A DNA stretch of 35,513 nucleotides, taken from positions 1 through 35,513 of the forward strand of contig CAMWNR010000009.1 in NCBI GenBank assembly GCA_947175665.1. Reading direction: 5' to 3'. This DNA is from an uncultured Porphyromonadaceae bacterium. Lineage in GTDB: Bacteria > Bacteroidota > Bacteroidia > Bacteroidales > Muribaculaceae. Below the pieces are notes generated by a model. It ran no database searches, was not told the origin of the DNA, and saw only the letters and a program-made list of their open reading frames with translations. Positions 35,485 to 35,513 of this stretch are shown one piece after another. A program made the position numbers and the translations under genes. How positions within the stretch are numbered: the stretch's first letter is position 1; the number at the start of each line of letters is the position of its first letter.

Positions 35485-35513
35485 GTTATTTTCATATAAA
35501 AGAGCATATAAAC

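Noticed and set aside
1-35513. tRNA, rRNA, integrase, transposase or prophage genes
   Set aside because: No cloverleaf-like, rRNA-like or recombinase/transposase motif was recognised on either strand; this is by eye and would need tRNAscan/Infernal to confirm.

Overview
Bacteroidales-type window (TAnnTTTG -7 boxes, type IX secretion tails, UpxY/NusG-like remnant). The left ~22 kb is a mostly ordinary chromosomal segment: hpt, adk, a PorE-like OmpA lipoprotein, a T9SS-tailed PNGase F homologue, a lipoprotein, an AbiF/Abi_2 HEPN protein, a PIF1-like helicase with HRDC, a T9SS-tailed subtilase, glycan-related genes (DUF1972-type glycosyltransferase, SGNH-like protein, B12/radical SAM, GT2), a divergent DXS paralogue, a Fur-family regulator and an AspT/YidE-like transporter. 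The right ~13.5 kb is visibly more A+T-rich and is dominated by one compact minus-strand operon (about 34157 down to 22907, perhaps 22289): FhaA-like FHA protein, an unlisted 30-aa single-TM micro-ORF, PP2C phosphatase, a 1428-aa natural fusion of a SEDS (RodA/FtsW) glycosyltransferase to a class B PBP transpeptidase, a transmembrane non-RD Ser/Thr kinase, a second FHA protein, a TPR/beta-barrel protein, a lipoprotein and possibly KptA. The gene content and order echo the actinobacterial fhaA-fhaB-pstP-rodA-pbpA-pknA/B locus, but with rodA and pbpA fused and in an apparently acquired Bacteroidales island. I consider this the most exciting system in the window: a candidate phospho-regulated, self-contained peptidoglycan synthase. 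All domain calls are by eye from the sequence; no database search was run.
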